Shown here one piece after another: positions 24,050-32,912 of a DNA stretch of 64,000 nt. Made by a program: the position numbers and the translations under genes. The stretch covers positions 62,001 through 126,000 of the IMG/VR virus record IMGVR_UViG_3300033146_004128. The stretch is one strand, 5' to 3'. Each line of letters begins with the position of its first letter. The first letter of the stretch is position 1. The DNA comes from a virus. Below the pieces are notes generated by a model that made no database searches, was not told where the DNA came from, and was given only the letters and a program-made list of their open reading frames with translations.

Positions 24050-24751
24050 ATGTTGAGAGATGCAATTTCTGGCCAAGAATACGATAAAGAGGCTATCTTG
24101 GGAGGAGCACTGCTTGCCGGCGGTAAAATGATAAAGTCTCTCGGTAGTGGAATAGGCAAGTTAGGGTCTGGTAAAATTTCAAAAGTTGGAAAAAATATGA
24201 AGTCTTGGGCCACTAATAGGAATAAGGCACTACAGACGAGAATGACCAAGACAGATAACCTCATCAAGAAGAATGGATTAGAGAACAATCTTGGCGTTGG
24301 TGGAAGCATAGGTAAGAGTCTACTTAGACACACAAAGCAGAGTGGAGGTTTTGTAAGTTCAAAACTTAACTCTCTGGGAAAAACTCTCATTAACAGACGT
24401 AGTGTAAAAATAAAGGCTAAAAAGACTGGTCCGTATGATCTGAATGACATCAATACAAAAGGACCTACCAGTGGTGGAGGTTCTGGAACCACAACTACGA
24501 CCTCAAGCACAACAAGTAGCACAGGTGCACAGCATGGGCCAAGAACACCTCAAGAAGAAATAGACTTCCTTAAAAATAAAAATAAAAAGCTAAAAAAGAA
24601 GAGCAAGAACAACTCTTTGCTTGATGCATACAAGACTACAAAGCTACATAAAAACTACGGGAACACCCCTCTTTACGCAGCCGGTGGCGTTGCTGCTTAT
24701 GCTGCAGGTGGAGGATTGGGCGGTGGTCCAACCGTAGTTAACAACGGATAA
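24050..24751 (+). CDS. Basic Gly/Ser/Thr-rich probable virion protein
   Basis: AAGGAAGAAG precedes the ATG. The 233-residue product is basic with repeated glycine and hydrophobic runs in the first 110 residues, a Gly/Thr/Ser low-complexity linker at about 143-161, a lysine-rich stretch, and a Gly/Ala-rich hydrophobic C-terminus. The style resembles the 2556 and 3928 products. No family is recognised; an internal or membrane-interacting virion protein is possible. Confidence 0.6.
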   Translation: MLRDAISGQEYDKEAILGGALLAGGKMIKSLGSGIGKLGSGKISKVGKNMKSWATNRNKALQTRMTKTDNLIKKNGLENNLGVGGSIGKSLLRHTKQSGGFVSSKLNSLGKTLINRRSVKIKAKKTGPYDLNDINTKGPTSGGGSGTTTTTSSTTSSTGAQHGPRTPQEEIDFLKNKNKKLKKKSKNNSLLDAYKTTKLHKNYGNTPLYAAGGVAAYAAGGGLGGGPTVVNNG

Positions 24752-24760
24752 GGACATATC

Positions 24761-25207
24761 ATGGTTGACCCAGACAAAGTAAGAGCATATATACGAGACA
24801 GGAAAGAGCTAAACGTTCTACTGAACAATAAAGAGCAGTTTGATGATGACGAGATAGAGATATTTGATATGGACACAAGAGAAGAGCTTGTCCTTATGAT
24901 ACCTGCTCTTAAGTCTCAGATAGGGTCAATTAGCGATCTGATAATACTTAACGGTATAATCGCAAAACTCATGGAAGCTGTTGCTCAGCAAGAGAACAGA
25001 AACCAAATGACAGTCGGTGATGACAACGTGGGACAGATAGATTTCTCAAATAAAGCAGACAAGTATTTATCCTTGTCTCAAGCATATTACAACAAGATGA
25101 TGAGACTTGCTACAAATGCGGCAGCTTCATCATTCTACAATGATGCCTGGGGAAGTGTAAATATGGGTTCTGGGGACTATGAGTTCTACTTAGGAAGCTC
25201 TGACTAA
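24761..25207 (+). CDS. Small helical probable structural protein
   Basis: The 148-residue product is helical and acidic, beginning MVDPDKVRAYIRDRKEL, with a Gly/Tyr-rich C-terminal tail (YNDAWGSVNMGSGDYEFYLG). Its stop overlaps the next start (TAATG). Size and helical content would fit a connector or assembly protein, but I see no family signature. Confidence 0.6.
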   Translation: MVDPDKVRAYIRDRKELNVLLNNKEQFDDDEIEIFDMDTREELVLMIPALKSQIGSISDLIILNGIIAKLMEAVAQQENRNQMTVGDDNVGQIDFSNKADKYLSLSQAYYNKMMRLATNAAASSFYNDAWGSVNMGSGDYEFYLGSSD

Positions 25208-25725
25208 TGAGTGATATAGTACGAGAGAGTGTCGTAGTTACACCTATATCGTCAGAGAGAATGGACGTTACTGGTGCTGTTCATAGATACAACTTCGGAT
25301 GGATAAAAATACATAGGGTAGTTGGTGGTGATCCTGGGGATGGAGAGGTTATAGAATCTACATCTACAGGAATATCAGGGATGTCAAGAGTGTTTGACGA
25401 AAATGTAACAGAGGAGATCCTACCGCCTAGCCTGGAAACACCAGATGTGACAGGATCGGTATCAGCAACAGGGATATCGGTTTCTACGTTTTACAAGATA
25501 GGAATAAAAAAGAGAGCGATAGTAAGAACACGAGCTGCTGCTCCGGCAGAGCTTATTATTCTTGGGGCACTGCCGTTTTCTATAATGGAAGATAAATTGT
25601 ATGCAGATGCAATAGGAAATGGAAGCGAAGCTCCTACTCCCGAAGGGGGGCCAGAGTCCGCAGATGGCGGAGTAACAATAACTGCAGCGAATGGCGTAAT
25701 AACAACAACAAAAATAAAAGGCTAA
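25207..25725 (+). CDS. Beta-rich probable structural protein
   Basis: The 172-residue product overlaps the previous gene by 1 nt. It is rich in valine, threonine, glycine and serine with beta-strand spacing (TGSVSATGISVSTFY, then KKRAIVRTRAA) and ends in an acidic, Gly/Pro linker followed by a strand. No family is recognised. It precedes the LamG-type adhesin by 2 nt and is probably part of the same tail or fibre unit. Confidence 0.6.
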   Translation: MSDIVRESVVVTPISSERMDVTGAVHRYNFGWIKIHRVVGGDPGDGEVIESTSTGISGMSRVFDENVTEEILPPSLETPDVTGSVSATGISVSTFYKIGIKKRAIVRTRAAAPAELIILGALPFSIMEDKLYADAIGNGSEAPTPEGGPESADGGVTITAANGVITTTKIKG

Positions 25726-25727
25726 AT

Positions 25728-28541
25728 ATGTATTTCAATTTACAAGGCAAAAAATTTAACGAATCAAGACTTAAGTGTATAGTTGACAAGACAAGATACT
25801 ACTGGCCACTAGACTATCACCTGAGTGGGCAATTCAGTACTGCAATCACAGGGCATAGAACAAAGTTCGAAGAGGTTGACGGAGTACACGCTCTGCATTT
25901 GGAAGCAGCAACATACGCATATCTTAATTCTTATGTTGGATTATTTATGTATGGTGCTGGCTGTGCGTACGGAGTGATGCGTGATGATGGGAATAGTGAT
26001 ACCGAGATGAGACTATTTGCAATTACACATGATTACAGATGGGGAGATGATGCAACTAAATTATCAGTAACTCTTCTTCCTGGAGACAGAAATGTGTTTA
26101 GAGTAAGAGCAAATGTAGATGGGGTAATGAAAAGTGTAGATACTATTGTTGAAAATTTTGACTCGAATAAGTGGTTTGAGTTGGCAGTTCAGTTTGAAGG
26201 AACAAGAGTAGAGCTACGCATCAATAACAAATCAGTAATGAATCATGATTTTGGACCTGGGGATCTACCAGCTACGTCATATTGTTACTTTGGAGGCAGA
26301 GAAAACTATAATGGTTTTTATTTGAGAGAGGTGTCCTTATTCCCGGAGATATTAAATGATGAAGAAATGGATACTCTACATGAATATAAAAATAAAATCA
26401 TAGATGAAGAGTTTAAAACCGATGATAGGTACGCAATGCTACCCGAAGGAAGAGTTCTTAGAGCTTACCCTTTTCAAAAAAATTCAAGAGACATGATAAC
26501 TGGGGATTATCTTACCTACGAAGGTAGCCTAAGCGGCTTTGTTGTTGATACAAAATACTGTAGATTTAACGGCGGCAAAATGGCCGTCAAGAACCTACCA
26601 ATAAATGACGACACAGAAGCTGTAACAATCTCGATGAGTCTAGGAAACCTATACAGGGGAGCATTATTTGGTATAGGCTCTCAGTATCTATACTTTAATT
26701 ATAATTACTATTTTGGGTTTAGTACCGGGAAAGGCGACGTGTATGGAGTAGCTCCTAACCCTATATATTACAAGAATTCCCATATAATAGTAGTGTTTAG
26801 GAAGGGAAGCTATGGCGATATCTATGTAGATGGAATAAAGCAGGAGTTGACGCACAAGGGGGCGATACCAGACTCAATAGTAAACACACTCGGCAACGAA
26901 CTAGTTGTGAATGGAAGAATTGGAACAACATCAGACAGTTCGTATGTTAATGCATACAATATGAAGATCATAGAAGGAGAGGTTACGGACGAAGAGGCAA
27001 TGGATCTCTTTAAGGAAGAGTGGCCAGAGAATAGAGAAGTTGGAAGTTACGTGAAGGCTATTCAAGGAGGCGAACTTGAATGTGGGGACTATACTGAAAA
27101 AGGATGCATTACCGCATCTACAGCATCTTCTGATATTGGGTTCTGGTCAAAGCATATTTTGGAAAAGGTAAAGAGTCATCCGTTTGCAGAATCAACAGCA
27201 GTAGATATTGTTAATGAGAAGGTATTCCAGATACTAAATGAGGTTTCTGACGGATCATCAATATTCAGTCTTGACATAGATGCACTCCCTGAGTTTATGT
27301 ACAGTATACATAATGGAGAGGCGGCACTAGTATCTTCTGAAGCAACACTTACCTATCTTAACAGCAGAAACGATATAAATATGGATAGTGTAAGATCAAT
27401 ATATGCAAGAATAGCGATAGATGACAATACTGTATTTGGATTTGGATCTTCATACCCTCGTGTACTGATAAAGAATAAAGTGATCATAATAGAGTGGGAC
27501 GATAGTGAATACCACAGGACAGCATATCCTATAAGTGGAGTCACGGATGGAGACTGGGCAGATGTAACAATAGTTTTCTCTGTGACAGGAGTAGATCATG
27601 ATAGAGTAGTTGTTAACGGTGACACAATATATAGGGATTATTCTCTATATGCAGAACAGCTAGCATTGCTCCTAAAAGAAAGATCCGGGAAGATCGATAT
27701 TGGATCATGCAAAGTAGGCTCTGAAGAATATGTTCCTAACGCAAGAATATCAAGACTTGAAATATTCTGTACCGGGATGGGTCTCAAGAATATAGAGAAT
27801 ATAGTGTCAGGACTAGAATATAATCACGGAATGAGCAAAGATTTGATACCTGAAAGCAAGATATATATGGATGGAGAAAATATATTTGGAATGTTCAAAG
27901 GGCTTCTACTTCTTCCATATTCGTCAAGAAATAGTCCGTACTGGGAACATGAGCCAGTTGAAGCAATAGCGGGAGAGATACCTGTCCTTGCAGGAATACG
28001 TGCCTTTGATAGACCAAATAAGATAAGAGATATTTCGATAGGGAAAGCTACATTAAATGGTGCATATCGCAAGGTTAACCCACACATTGGGAACTATGCA
28101 ATAACTGGAAACTATGGCGGTAGCATTTCTATTACGGAAAACAATCTTACCCCAAATAAAGATGTGTATGTATATATGGACTTAATAATTTGTGAGTATT
28201 TCTATCTCTATAATTTAACAGTCAGAGTGACTGTAGGCACAAGAAGTTTTGTTATAGAGCCTCCAGTATATAATGGCTATGGTATCGATAATATCGATAG
28301 CCTTCTTAGAACAATAGACGAGGTAGTAGATGTCAAGCCAACACCTATAAATTTAGAAAACTCCGGAAGATATTATGAAGTTGGAGAGATGATAGTCACA
28401 CTTAAAGTAAAGGCAAATACAGGACCAGACGGAAATGTGTATATGCAGACAAAGCTAATATCTGGAAAAACTGAATACTATGGTGCCATAGGACTATCTA
28501 ATGTGTCAGTATGCGACATAGAAGATCCACAGCAGAAATAG
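25728..28541 (+). CDS. Large adhesin with three LamG-like domains
   Basis: The 937-residue product appears to hold three concanavalin A/LamG-like jelly-roll domains, at about residues 15-220, 235-425 and 490-700. Each has the typical order of a strand ending in a [KD]WxE or similar step (SNKWFELAVQFEG; HIIVVFRKGSYGDIYVDG; GDWADVTIVFSV), an NG or DG turn, and a final strand reading FYLREVSLF, YNMKIIEG or ISRLEIFC. The last 230 residues are another beta-rich region. LamG-like domains commonly bind carbohydrate or protein on cell surfaces, so a receptor-binding role is likely but inferred. Confidence 0.7.
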   Translation: MYFNLQGKKFNESRLKCIVDKTRYYWPLDYHLSGQFSTAITGHRTKFEEVDGVHALHLEAATYAYLNSYVGLFMYGAGCAYGVMRDDGNSDTEMRLFAITHDYRWGDDATKLSVTLLPGDRNVFRVRANVDGVMKSVDTIVENFDSNKWFELAVQFEGTRVELRINNKSVMNHDFGPGDLPATSYCYFGGRENYNGFYLREVSLFPEILNDEEMDTLHEYKNKIIDEEFKTDDRYAMLPEGRVLRAYPFQKNSRDMITGDYLTYEGSLSGFVVDTKYCRFNGGKMAVKNLPINDDTEAVTISMSLGNLYRGALFGIGSQYLYFNYNYYFGFSTGKGDVYGVAPNPIYYKNSHIIVVFRKGSYGDIYVDGIKQELTHKGAIPDSIVNTLGNELVVNGRIGTTSDSSYVNAYNMKIIEGEVTDEEAMDLFKEEWPENREVGSYVKAIQGGELECGDYTEKGCITASTASSDIGFWSKHILEKVKSHPFAESTAVDIVNEKVFQILNEVSDGSSIFSLDIDALPEFMYSIHNGEAALVSSEATLTYLNSRNDINMDSVRSIYARIAIDDNTVFGFGSSYPRVLIKNKVIIIEWDDSEYHRTAYPISGVTDGDWADVTIVFSVTGVDHDRVVVNGDTIYRDYSLYAEQLALLLKERSGKIDIGSCKVGSEEYVPNARISRLEIFCTGMGLKNIENIVSGLEYNHGMSKDLIPESKIYMDGENIFGMFKGLLLLPYSSRNSPYWEHEPVEAIAGEIPVLAGIRAFDRPNKIRDISIGKATLNGAYRKVNPHIGNYAITGNYGGSISITENNLTPNKDVYVYMDLIICEYFYLYNLTVRVTVGTRSFVIEPPVYNGYGIDNIDSLLRTIDEVVDVKPTPINLENSGRYYEVGEMIVTLKVKANTGPDGNVYMQTKLISGKTEYYGAIGLSNVSVCDIEDPQQK

Positions 28542-28556
28542 TTTCTGTGCTATAAT
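28528..28556 (+). promoter_or_regulatory. Hairpin plus extended -10 promoter before the RNA polymerase gene
   Basis: TGCTATAAT (28548-28556) lies 22 nt before the ATG. Overlapping the previous stop codon, CACAG (28528-28532) and CTGTG (28545-28549) pair around a 12-nt loop, with an alternative 6-bp stem CAGAAA/TTTCTG (28533-28538, 28542-28547). It is the last clear extended -10 site found before the right-hand edge. Confidence 0.6.
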
Positions 28557-28578
28557 ATGATAAAAATAGGATATATTT

Positions 28579-31500
28579 ATGACAAGTCTTAACAGGGATC
28601 ACAATGAGATAAATGAAGCTATTCACAATGAGATAGTTAAGGCTTTCGAGGGAAGAAAGGTAGAGGGAAAGACAAAGACTCTTGAGTACTCCAATGTGAC
28701 AGGAGCAAAAGCAGACATGTCATACCGAAAGCTAACAGATGCAATAAACTCAGGTGGAACAATAGCTAGAAAATATAAAGCTGATGTTACGATAAGAGAT
28801 AACGAGACCGGTAAAGTACTTGATAAGAAGAGTGGTGTACATATAGGGGAGACTCCAATTTACACAAAGAAGGGTGGGTTGGTTGTTGACGGGAATACAT
28901 ACAACCTTCCTAGCCAGATAAGACTTAAGCCTGGTGCGTATACTCTCAACAAGGCAAATGGCGATGTTGAGACTATGATGAACGTAAAGAACGGAAGAGG
29001 TATGAAGCTTGTATCTCCTCAGGACAAAGATGATGTAAAATTGCAGATAGGTTCAAGACAGTTTAATCCTCTTGATGTCGCAAAGATACTTGGTGCAACG
29101 GATAAGGAATTGTCATCAAACATAGGTAAAGATGTTGCTGCTCACTTAAATAAGAAGTCGAATGTTGAAGGAACAGCACTTAAGCTATCTCAGACCCTTG
29201 GGCTTGTCGGTCCAGACATAACACCTCCACACAAAGAAGTGATATCAAATCTACGAGATTATTTTGGAAAGACTGAGCTAGATACAAGCGTAACTACTCA
29301 TACACTTGGAAGGGCAATAGATAAGATTGATAAAGATGCGATAATGCTTGGTATCAAAAGGAATGTTGCTGTCAAGAGAGGGACAGAAGAGGAAGATGAC
29401 AAAGAAAACCTAATGTTCAAGAAGATTATCCCTCCAGAGAAACTTATGGTAGAGGGTGTAAAGAGGGACCTAATGAAGCCAGAGGCAAGAATGAAAGGTC
29501 TTCTGAATAACCCATTTAACCATGCAAGCATAACAGAGGTTCTTTCTGAGCCTACATTGAAGCATGCAGCAAAGAAGTTTGTGACAACAAGTGCGATCTC
29601 AAGAATGCCTGAAGAGTACAATCCATTACATACATTGCAAGGGAGTAGTGATATAACTCCATTGGGAGAAGGCGGTATAACATCTACCGAGATGATAACA
29701 CCATCTGTAAGGTCACTACACCTATCACAGCTTGGATTTATAGACCCTATAAAGTCTCCAGAGGGTGCAAACACTGGAGTCACATTAAGTACGACTCACG
29801 GGGCTTATATAGACGACAAGGGTAATGCTGCCATGAAGGTTAAGAACTTAAAGTCTGGGAAGATTGAGACAAAGACTGTGGCAGACCTATGGGACAAGAA
29901 GATAGCGTTCCCTGATCCAAACAAAAAAGGAGAGGTTGGCATAAGACACAAGAGCGATATCAGTGTAGGCAAGATGAAAGATGCTGACTATCAGATAACG
30001 CACTCTGAGAATATGTATGGGCCGGCTATGAACTCTCTTGGAATAATAAGTTCAAATGACCCAACCAGAAACCTTATGGCATCAAAGCATGTCATGCAAG
30101 CACTTCCTCTTGTTGATGGCGATGCTAACCCGGTAAGTCTGCTTGGAGCAAATGGAAAGAGTATGCTAGCAAACATAGCATCGAAGCACTTGCCTACTGC
30201 GAGTGTTTCCGGGACTGTTACAAGGGTTGATACTAGAGCTGGGAAGATACACTATAAAGATTCGTCTGGAAAAGAACACAACAGTGACTACGCTATATCT
30301 CCAATGCAATTAAATACAAAGACTTTCATACAGCATTCTCCTATAGTTAAAGCAGGAGACAAAGTAGAGGCAGGACAGGCTCTCGCTGATTCAAACTTCT
30401 CTAAGGGTGGAGAATTGGCCATAGGAAAGAATCTTAGAACAGCATGGATGATGTACCCAGGTACAAGAAATGATGCATTCGTATTGTCTGAGTCTGCAGC
30501 TAAAAAGATGACATCGGTACACTCTTCAAAGTTTGATATAGATGGGACAAAAGGTACGATACTGGATAAGAAGAAGTTTGCAGCCATGTTCCCAGAGGTT
30601 GTTAAGAAGATAAGCCTTGACAAATATGATGACAGGGGGATAATTCTTCCTGGTCAGACAGTGGCTAAAGATGAACCAATCGTTCTAGGCATGAAAAAGA
30701 TGGATCCATCAGAGGTCAGATTTGCAAATGACAAAGTAAAAAAATTACTATATGGCGGAATGGCACCGGTTATGCAAAAATGGAAGGGAGACAATTCAGC
30801 AACCATATCTCATGTCACAACCAAAGGATCCCAGCATAGAGTTATTGCTCAGTACAAGGCAGAGATGAAGACTGGAGATAAGCTTGCAGGTAGATCTGGA
30901 AACAAAGGTATTATCTCAGCTGTTATCCCAGACAAGGAGATGCCTAGAGATGAGAATGGAAAGCCTATAGAGCTTATACTTGGTGGTGCTGGTGTTAACT
31001 CAAGACAGAACCCTGCTCAGATCATAGAAGCTCAACTTACGGAGGTAGCAAAGAAGACAGGGAAGAAGTACGTACTTCCTCACTACACTCATGATGATCT
31101 TCATATATTTGCAAACAACGAGGCAAAGAAGAACAATGTGAACATGTATCATGAAATATACGACCCTGTAAGAAAGACCAAATTGAAGAATAAGGTATTT
31201 GTGGCAGACTACAATGTAATGAAGTTGTTCAAGCAGGGAGAGGGGACATACTCAGCAACAGGTCATGGCCCGGTTGACTCATTGAACCAACCGAAGAAAG
31301 GAGGAAAAGAGTCTGCGGCATCGATATCTAATATGGAGATAAACTCTCTATTGTCACATGACGCAAGAGACTTCCTCAAAGAGGTTGGAACAGTAAAATC
31401 ACAGAGAAACCAAAAGTGGTTCTCTGCATTTGAGTCAGGAGCTATACCGCCTGCACCTGAGAAGAAGTCTGCTAGGGACAATTTTCATGGGCTTCTGAAC

Positions 31501-32826
31501 CAACTCAACATATCAGTGAGAGAGGACGGAACAAGTAAACACATAGTACCTCTAACGGATAAAGATATAGTAAGGAAAAGTAGTGGTAAAATTATTGAGC
31601 CGTATGGTCTTAAGCGTAATACTCTGGATGCTGTCAGTGGCGGCTTTTATGACACTAGTGTATTTGGTGGACATGGTGAAAACTTCGGTCACATAGATCT
31701 TGGATCACATATCATTAACCCTCTATACAAAAAGCCAGTGGCGGCTATGATGGGTACCACAGAAAAAGGTCTAGATAAGATGATGGAGTCAGAGGGCATA
31801 TCAAACATATACAAAAAGATAAGTGGCTCAAGACTAAAGTCAACAGTGAATAGGTTAAAGAAAGACATAGAGAAGACTAAAGATACATCAAAAATAGACA
31901 GAAGCATGAAGGCGATAAAGGCTCTAAGAAAGATAGATAGTCTTGGAGATAACCCTGCAGACGTTATGTTTATGTCAAAAGTTCCGGTATTGCCTGTGAA
32001 GATGAGACCAATATCTAAACTTCCAGACGGCAGTATTATCGAGCATGATGTAAATCATCACTATGCGAACATAATAAGGGCGTCAAATTCTTTACAGAGA
32101 GCAAATGAATCCGATACTCCGGCACCAATAAAGAACAGACTTCATAGAGAGCTACAGGACCATGTTGGGGCAATGTACGGAACAAACAAATCTCCTGATC
32201 CAAAGATGGAGAGAAAAGAGGTCAAGAGCGTAATGGATGTTGTGGCCGGCTCAAACCCAAAGACATCTTTTTGGCATCAAAAGATACTTAAGAATAAGGT
32301 TTTTGGATCAGGTAGAGCTGTAATTGTTCCACACATAAAGACTATGAATATGGACCAAGTAGAGATACCTAAGTATGTAGCATGGAAAGCGTTTGAGCCT
32401 CATATAACAAGACGCATGTCTCAGATGGGTATACCTAATGATATGGCGAAAGACATGATTGACAAGAAGAACGAGACAGCAACCAATGTTCTGCATAGCG
32501 TTATGAAGGAGGTTCCGGTTGTTATAAACAGAGCACCTGCTCTTCATAAGCACAATATGACAGGACACTACGCAAAGATATCATCCGGAAATACAATGCA
32601 TATACCTCCTGAGATAGAGAATGGTCAAAATGCAGACTACGACGGAGATCAACTTGCAGTACATGTTCCTCTTGGGCATGCTGCAATAAAGGATGTTAAG
32701 ACAAAGCTTATGGCGTCAAAGCAGTTGTTTACTGATACGTCTAAGAATGGTCTGACAATGGGAATAGACTTGGATCCTTTTATAGGATTCTATGATGCTA
32801 CAAAACATAAGAATGGTAAAAAGTAA
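28579..32826 (+). CDS. RNA polymerase beta fused to N-terminal half of beta'
   Basis: The 1415-residue product carries multi-subunit RNA polymerase motifs in order. Beta: LGFIDPIKSPEGANTG (385-400), GDKVEAGQALADSNFSKGGE (593-612), GDKLAGRSGNKG (766-777) and a C-terminal anchor region with GHGPVDSLNQPKKGGK and KEVGTVKS (896-941). Beta': DIVRKSSGKIIEP (996-1008), GHIDLGS (1037-1043), SKVPVLPVKMRP (1133-1144), SGRAVIVP (1244-1251), VINRAPALHKH (1315-1325) and NADYDGDQLAVHVPL (1351-1365), whose three aspartates bind the catalytic magnesium. It stops 50 residues later, so the trigger loop, bridge helix and rest of beta' must be elsewhere. The beta' zinc-binding cysteines are absent. Phage polymerases of this class act in the virion or late in infection. 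Confidence 0.9.
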   Translation: MTSLNRDHNEINEAIHNEIVKAFEGRKVEGKTKTLEYSNVTGAKADMSYRKLTDAINSGGTIARKYKADVTIRDNETGKVLDKKSGVHIGETPIYTKKGGLVVDGNTYNLPSQIRLKPGAYTLNKANGDVETMMNVKNGRGMKLVSPQDKDDVKLQIGSRQFNPLDVAKILGATDKELSSNIGKDVAAHLNKKSNVEGTALKLSQTLGLVGPDITPPHKEVISNLRDYFGKTELDTSVTTHTLGRAIDKIDKDAIMLGIKRNVAVKRGTEEEDDKENLMFKKIIPPEKLMVEGVKRDLMKPEARMKGLLNNPFNHASITEVLSEPTLKHAAKKFVTTSAISRMPEEYNPLHTLQGSSDITPLGEGGITSTEMITPSVRSLHLSQLGFIDPIKSPEGANTGVTLSTTHGAYIDDKGNAAMKVKNLKSGKIETKTVADLWDKKIAFPDPNKKGEVGIRHKSDISVGKMKDADYQITHSENMYGPAMNSLGIISSNDPTRNLMASKHVMQALPLVDGDANPVSLLGANGKSMLANIASKHLPTASVSGTVTRVDTRAGKIHYKDSSGKEHNSDYAISPMQLNTKTFIQHSPIVKAGDKVEAGQALADSNFSKGGELAIGKNLRTAWMMYPGTRNDAFVLSESAAKKMTSVHSSKFDIDGTKGTILDKKKFAAMFPEVVKKISLDKYDDRGIILPGQTVAKDEPIVLGMKKMDPSEVRFANDKVKKLLYGGMAPVMQKWKGDNSATISHVTTKGSQHRVIAQYKAEMKTGDKLAGRSGNKGIISAVIPDKEMPRDENGKPIELILGGAGVNSRQNPAQIIEAQLTEVAKKTGKKYVLPHYTHDDLHIFANNEAKKNNVNMYHEIYDPVRKTKLKNKVFVADYNVMKLFKQGEGTYSATGHGPVDSLNQPKKGGKESAASISNMEINSLLSHDARDFLKEVGTVKSQRNQKWFSAFESGAIPPAPEKKSARDNFHGLLNQLNISVREDGTSKHIVPLTDKDIVRKSSGKIIEPYGLKRNTLDAVSGGFYDTSVFGGHGENFGHIDLGSHIINPLYKKPVAAMMGTTEKGLDKMMESEGISNIYKKISGSRLKSTVNRLKKDIEKTKDTSKIDRSMKAIKALRKIDSLGDNPADVMFMSKVPVLPVKMRPISKLPDGSIIEHDVNHHYANIIRASNSLQRANESDTPAPIKNRLHRELQDHVGAMYGTNKSPDPKMERKEVKSVMDVVAGSNPKTSFWHQKILKNKVFGSGRAVIVPHIKTMNMDQVEIPKYVAWKAFEPHITRRMSQMGIPNDMAKDMIDKKNETATNVLHSVMKEVPVVINRAPALHKHNMTGHYAKISSGNTMHIPPEIENGQNADYDGDQLAVHVPLGHAAIKDVKTKLMASKQLFTDTSKNGLTMGIDLDPFIGFYDATKHKNGKK

Positions 32827-32876
32827 ACCGGTTAGTAAATAATGGTGTGACTATAGCGTAATCAATGTTTTTTAGA

Positions 32877-32882
32877 TACAAT
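32877..32882 (+). promoter_or_regulatory. Possible weak -10 element before the tail genes
   Basis: TACAAT lies 30 nt before the next ATG inside the 86-nt gap after the polymerase gene. It lacks the TGn extension and a -35 box, so it is only a weak candidate. Confidence 0.25.
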
Positions 32883-32912
32883 GTTAAATAAACAAATTAG
32901 TGGGAGCAAAAA

